DNA of 6,713 nucleotides, taken from contig NVRR01000180.1 in assembly GCA_002732675.1 (NCBI GenBank), positions 1 to 6,713 of the forward strand. Reading direction: 5' to 3'. The notes beneath the pieces were generated by a model. That model made no database searches and was not told where the DNA came from. It was given only the letters and a program-made list of their open reading frames with translations. The position numbers and the translations under genes were made by a program. How positions within the stretch are numbered: the first letter of the stretch is position 1; each line of letters begins with the position of its first letter. Shown piece after piece: positions 4,652-6,713 of the stretch. This stretch comes from Sneathiella sp. (GTDB lineage: Bacteria > Pseudomonadota > Alphaproteobacteria > Sneathiellales > Sneathiellaceae).

Positions 4652-6713
4652 ATGCATTTACTGGCGGCAATACCTGGCGGGATAGCAGACGGCGCAGAAG
4701 CCGTCGATCTGGAACAGCGTCCGGGAGATATCATTTTTATCTCGGCGGCGGATACCGAGCTTTCAAGCCTTGCCGTTAGTCGAGGCGCGATATCGGACGG
4801 CCCGTCACTCCGCCTCGCCAATATGATGCAGCTTTCCCATAACCTCTCGGTAGATATCTATGTGGAGGATATTATCGCTTCCGCCAAGCTGGTGGTGCTC
4901 CGGCTTCTGGGCGGGGTAAGTTACTGGCCGTATGGGGTGGAGCAACTGGTGGAATGCTGTCGCCGCAAAAATATCCTGCTGGCGATTTTGCCCGGCGACG
5001 ATCAACCCGATGAAGAACTGGCCGCGCTGAATACGGTCAGCCGTGATGTCTCTCACCGGCTCTGGCAATATCTGGTGCACGGCGGCCAGGAGAATTACGC
5101 GGGCTTTCTGAACTATTGTCATTTCCTGCTGGACGGCAAAACCGACTGGCGGGAGCCGAAACTGCTGATGAAGGCCGGTATCTACTGGCCCGGCCTTGAA
5201 GATCCCGACCTGGACGCTATCCGCCAGAGCTGGAAAGACGGCGCGGAATGTATCGGCATTGTCTTCTATCGCGCGCTCTATCAGGCCAACAATCTGGCAC
5301 CTGTTGATGATCTGATCGCCGCCCTGCAGGCGAAAGGGCTTAACCCCCTCCCGCTTTATGTGGGCAGTCTGAAAGACCCCATTTGCGCTGAAATTATCGA
5401 ACAGTATTTACGCCAAACCCGCCCTGCCGTTCTTCTGAACGCTACTGGCTTTGCCATTTCCAGCCCCGGCGCCGATCGCCGCAAAACGCCCTTTGATATA
5501 GCGAATTGCCCGATCCTGCAGGTGATCTTCTCAGGCGGCAATGAAGACACATGGCGGAGTGGCATCACGGGATTGTCCGCGCGGGATATCGCCATGAATG
5601 TGGCACTGCCCGAAGTTGACGGACGTATTCTCTCCCGCGCTGTCTCCTTCAAGGCCGATGCCGGATATGACGCGACGACGCAGACAAATATCATCGCCTA
5701 TAAACCGGTACCGGATCGTATTGAATTTGTCGCCAGCCTCGCCGCCAACTGGGCAAGGCTTCGGACGACACCCGCCAAAAGCCGAAAAATAGCGCTTATC
5801 CTCGCCAATTATCCCAACAAGAACGGCCGGATTGGCAATGGCGTCGGTCTGGATACCCCGGCGGGCAGCATTGAAGTGCTAAAAGCGCTAAAAGCTGACG
5901 GTTACGACGTTCGGGACATTCCTGCTAGCGGCAACGATCTGATCTCTGCCTTGTTGGAGGGACCTACTAACGATCGAACCCGCAAGGCAAAATCCGATGG
6001 CCTTACCTATTCGCTGGATGCTTATAAATCCTTCTTCCGCTCCCTCCCCACCAAACTGCAATCGGAGGTGATGGAGCGTTGGGGAGAGCCGGAAAATGAT
6101 CCTTTCGTCTCCAGCGATAAATTCCATCTGGCAGCAAAGCGTCTTGGCAATGTAATTATCGGTATACAGCCAGCACGTGGCTATAATATCGATCCGGTGA
6201 AAAGCTATCATGACCCCGATCTGGTACCGCCCCATGGCTATCTTGCCTTCTACGCCTGGCTCCGCGGGGAAGAAAAAATACATGCGGCCATTCATATGGG
6301 CAAGCATGGCAATATGGAATGGCTGCCGGGTAAGTCCGTAGCCCTCTCTGAAGAGTGTTACCCCGAGGCTGTCTTCGGACCCACGGTACATCTCTATCCA
6401 TTTATCGTCAATGATCCGGGCGAAGGCACGCAAGCCAAACGCCGCGCCAGCGCCGTCATCATCGATCACCTCACCCCGCCCATGACCCGCGCCGAAAGTT
6501 ACGGACCGCTTGCCGATCTGGAACGGCTGGTAGATGAATATTATGAAGCCGCGGGCATTGATCCGCGCCGTATCGCCCTCCTCCGTCAGCAAATTCTGGA
6601 ACTCACTCAATCCACCGGTATCGATGTGGATTGTGGGATTGAGGCGGCAGATGCCGAGGGCGACCAGCTTTCCAAGCTGGATAATTATCTTTGTGAGCTG
6701 AAAGAGCTACAAA
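4652..6713 (+). CDS. cobN: Cobaltochelatase subunit CobN, 3' end beyond the window
   Basis: The ATG at 4652 lies 1 nt after the cobW stop, with AAGGG (4642-4646) five nt upstream. The frame stays open to the right edge for 687 codons, slightly over half of a typical CobN of about 1,250 residues. CobN is the large subunit of the ATP-dependent CobNST chelatase, which inserts Co(II) into hydrogenobyrinic acid a,c-diamide in the aerobic pathway; it is a relative of magnesium chelatase subunit H. Family marks are the N-terminal MHLLAAIPGG, RLLGGVSYWPYG, ANYPNKNGRIGNGVG (385-399) and HMGKHGNMEWLPGK (548-561), with conserved His and Glu residues. No frameshift or internal stop is seen. Context (cobW, B12 riboswitch) separates it from BchH/ChlH and from methanogen-type chelatases. 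A 240-codon open frame on the opposite strand (5888-6610) is a by-product of this gene. Confidence 0.96.
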   Translation, partial: MHLLAAIPGGIADGAEAVDLEQRPGDIIFISAADTELSSLAVSRGAISDGPSLRLANMMQLSHNLSVDIYVEDIIASAKLVVLRLLGGVSYWPYGVEQLVECCRRKNILLAILPGDDQPDEELAALNTVSRDVSHRLWQYLVHGGQENYAGFLNYCHFLLDGKTDWREPKLLMKAGIYWPGLEDPDLDAIRQSWKDGAECIGIVFYRALYQANNLAPVDDLIAALQAKGLNPLPLYVGSLKDPICAEIIEQYLRQTRPAVLLNATGFAISSPGADRRKTPFDIANCPILQVIFSGGNEDTWRSGITGLSARDIAMNVALPEVDGRILSRAVSFKADAGYDATTQTNIIAYKPVPDRIEFVASLAANWARLRTTPAKSRKIALILANYPNKNGRIGNGVGLDTPAGSIEVLKALKADGYDVRDIPASGNDLISALLEGPTNDRTRKAKSDGLTYSLDAYKSFFRSLPTKLQSEVMERWGEPENDPFVSSDKFHLAAKRLGNVIIGIQPARGYNIDPVKSYHDPDLVPPHGYLAFYAWLRGEEKIHAAIHMGKHGNMEWLPGKSVALSEECYPEAVFGPTVHLYPFIVNDPGEGTQAKRRASAVIIDHLTPPMTRAESYGPLADLERLVDEYYEAAGIDPRRIALLRQQILELTQSTGIDVDCGIEAADAEGDQLSKLDNYLCELKELQ

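Noticed and set aside
5888..6610. Leftward open frame of 240 codons
   Set aside because: It lies opposite the uninterrupted, strongly conserved CobN frame, including its HMGKHGNMEWLPGK block, and has no family features of its own.

Overview
The window looks like a piece of an alphaproteobacterial chromosome of moderate GC content. The pointers are the aerobic cobalamin pair cobW-cobN behind a cobalamin riboswitch, a CobC/CobD-type aminotransferase-fold decarboxylase, and an Mla/Ttg2-type ABC ATPase. The genus cannot be fixed from sequence alone. There are no tRNA or rRNA genes, CRISPR arrays, insertion sequences or integrases.

Left part (1-2157): a 5'-truncated short-chain dehydrogenase runs rightward. 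It meets, tail to tail with a 6-nt overlap, an unrecognised leftward gene of about 250 codons. Upstream of that gene, also leftward, is an ABC-transporter ATPase of the MlaF/Ttg2A type. No permease or substrate-binding partner lies next to it, and the H-switch position is Ser instead of His. The 70-nt gap between these two leftward genes holds an 11-bp-stem inverted repeat.

Right part (2158-6713): cobalamin synthesis, all rightward. cobC (threonine-phosphate decarboxylase, called CobD in Salmonella) starts in the short divergent gap. After it come a candidate sigma70 promoter over the cobC stop codon, a full adenosylcobalamin riboswitch (about 3326-3481), a short ORF of 35-36 codons with a strong Shine-Dalgarno sequence, cobW (GTPase cobalt chaperone) and cobN (large subunit of aerobic cobaltochelatase, running off the right edge). 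The short ORF overlaps the cobW start by ATGA, and cobN begins 1 nt after the cobW stop, so the three look translationally linked.

Working together: CobC makes (R)-1-amino-2-propanol O-phosphate, the linker to the nucleotide loop. CobW is thought to hand Co(II) to the CobNST chelatase, which inserts it into hydrogenobyrinic acid a,c-diamide. The riboswitch should lower cobW-cobN expression when cobalamin is plentiful, while cobC lies upstream of it and is apparently outside its control. The window is mostly an ordinary cobalamin locus. The less ordinary points are the short ORF between riboswitch and cobW, the hairpin displaying its Shine-Dalgarno sequence, the orphan ABC ATPase without its H-switch histidine, and the uncharacterised gene next to it.
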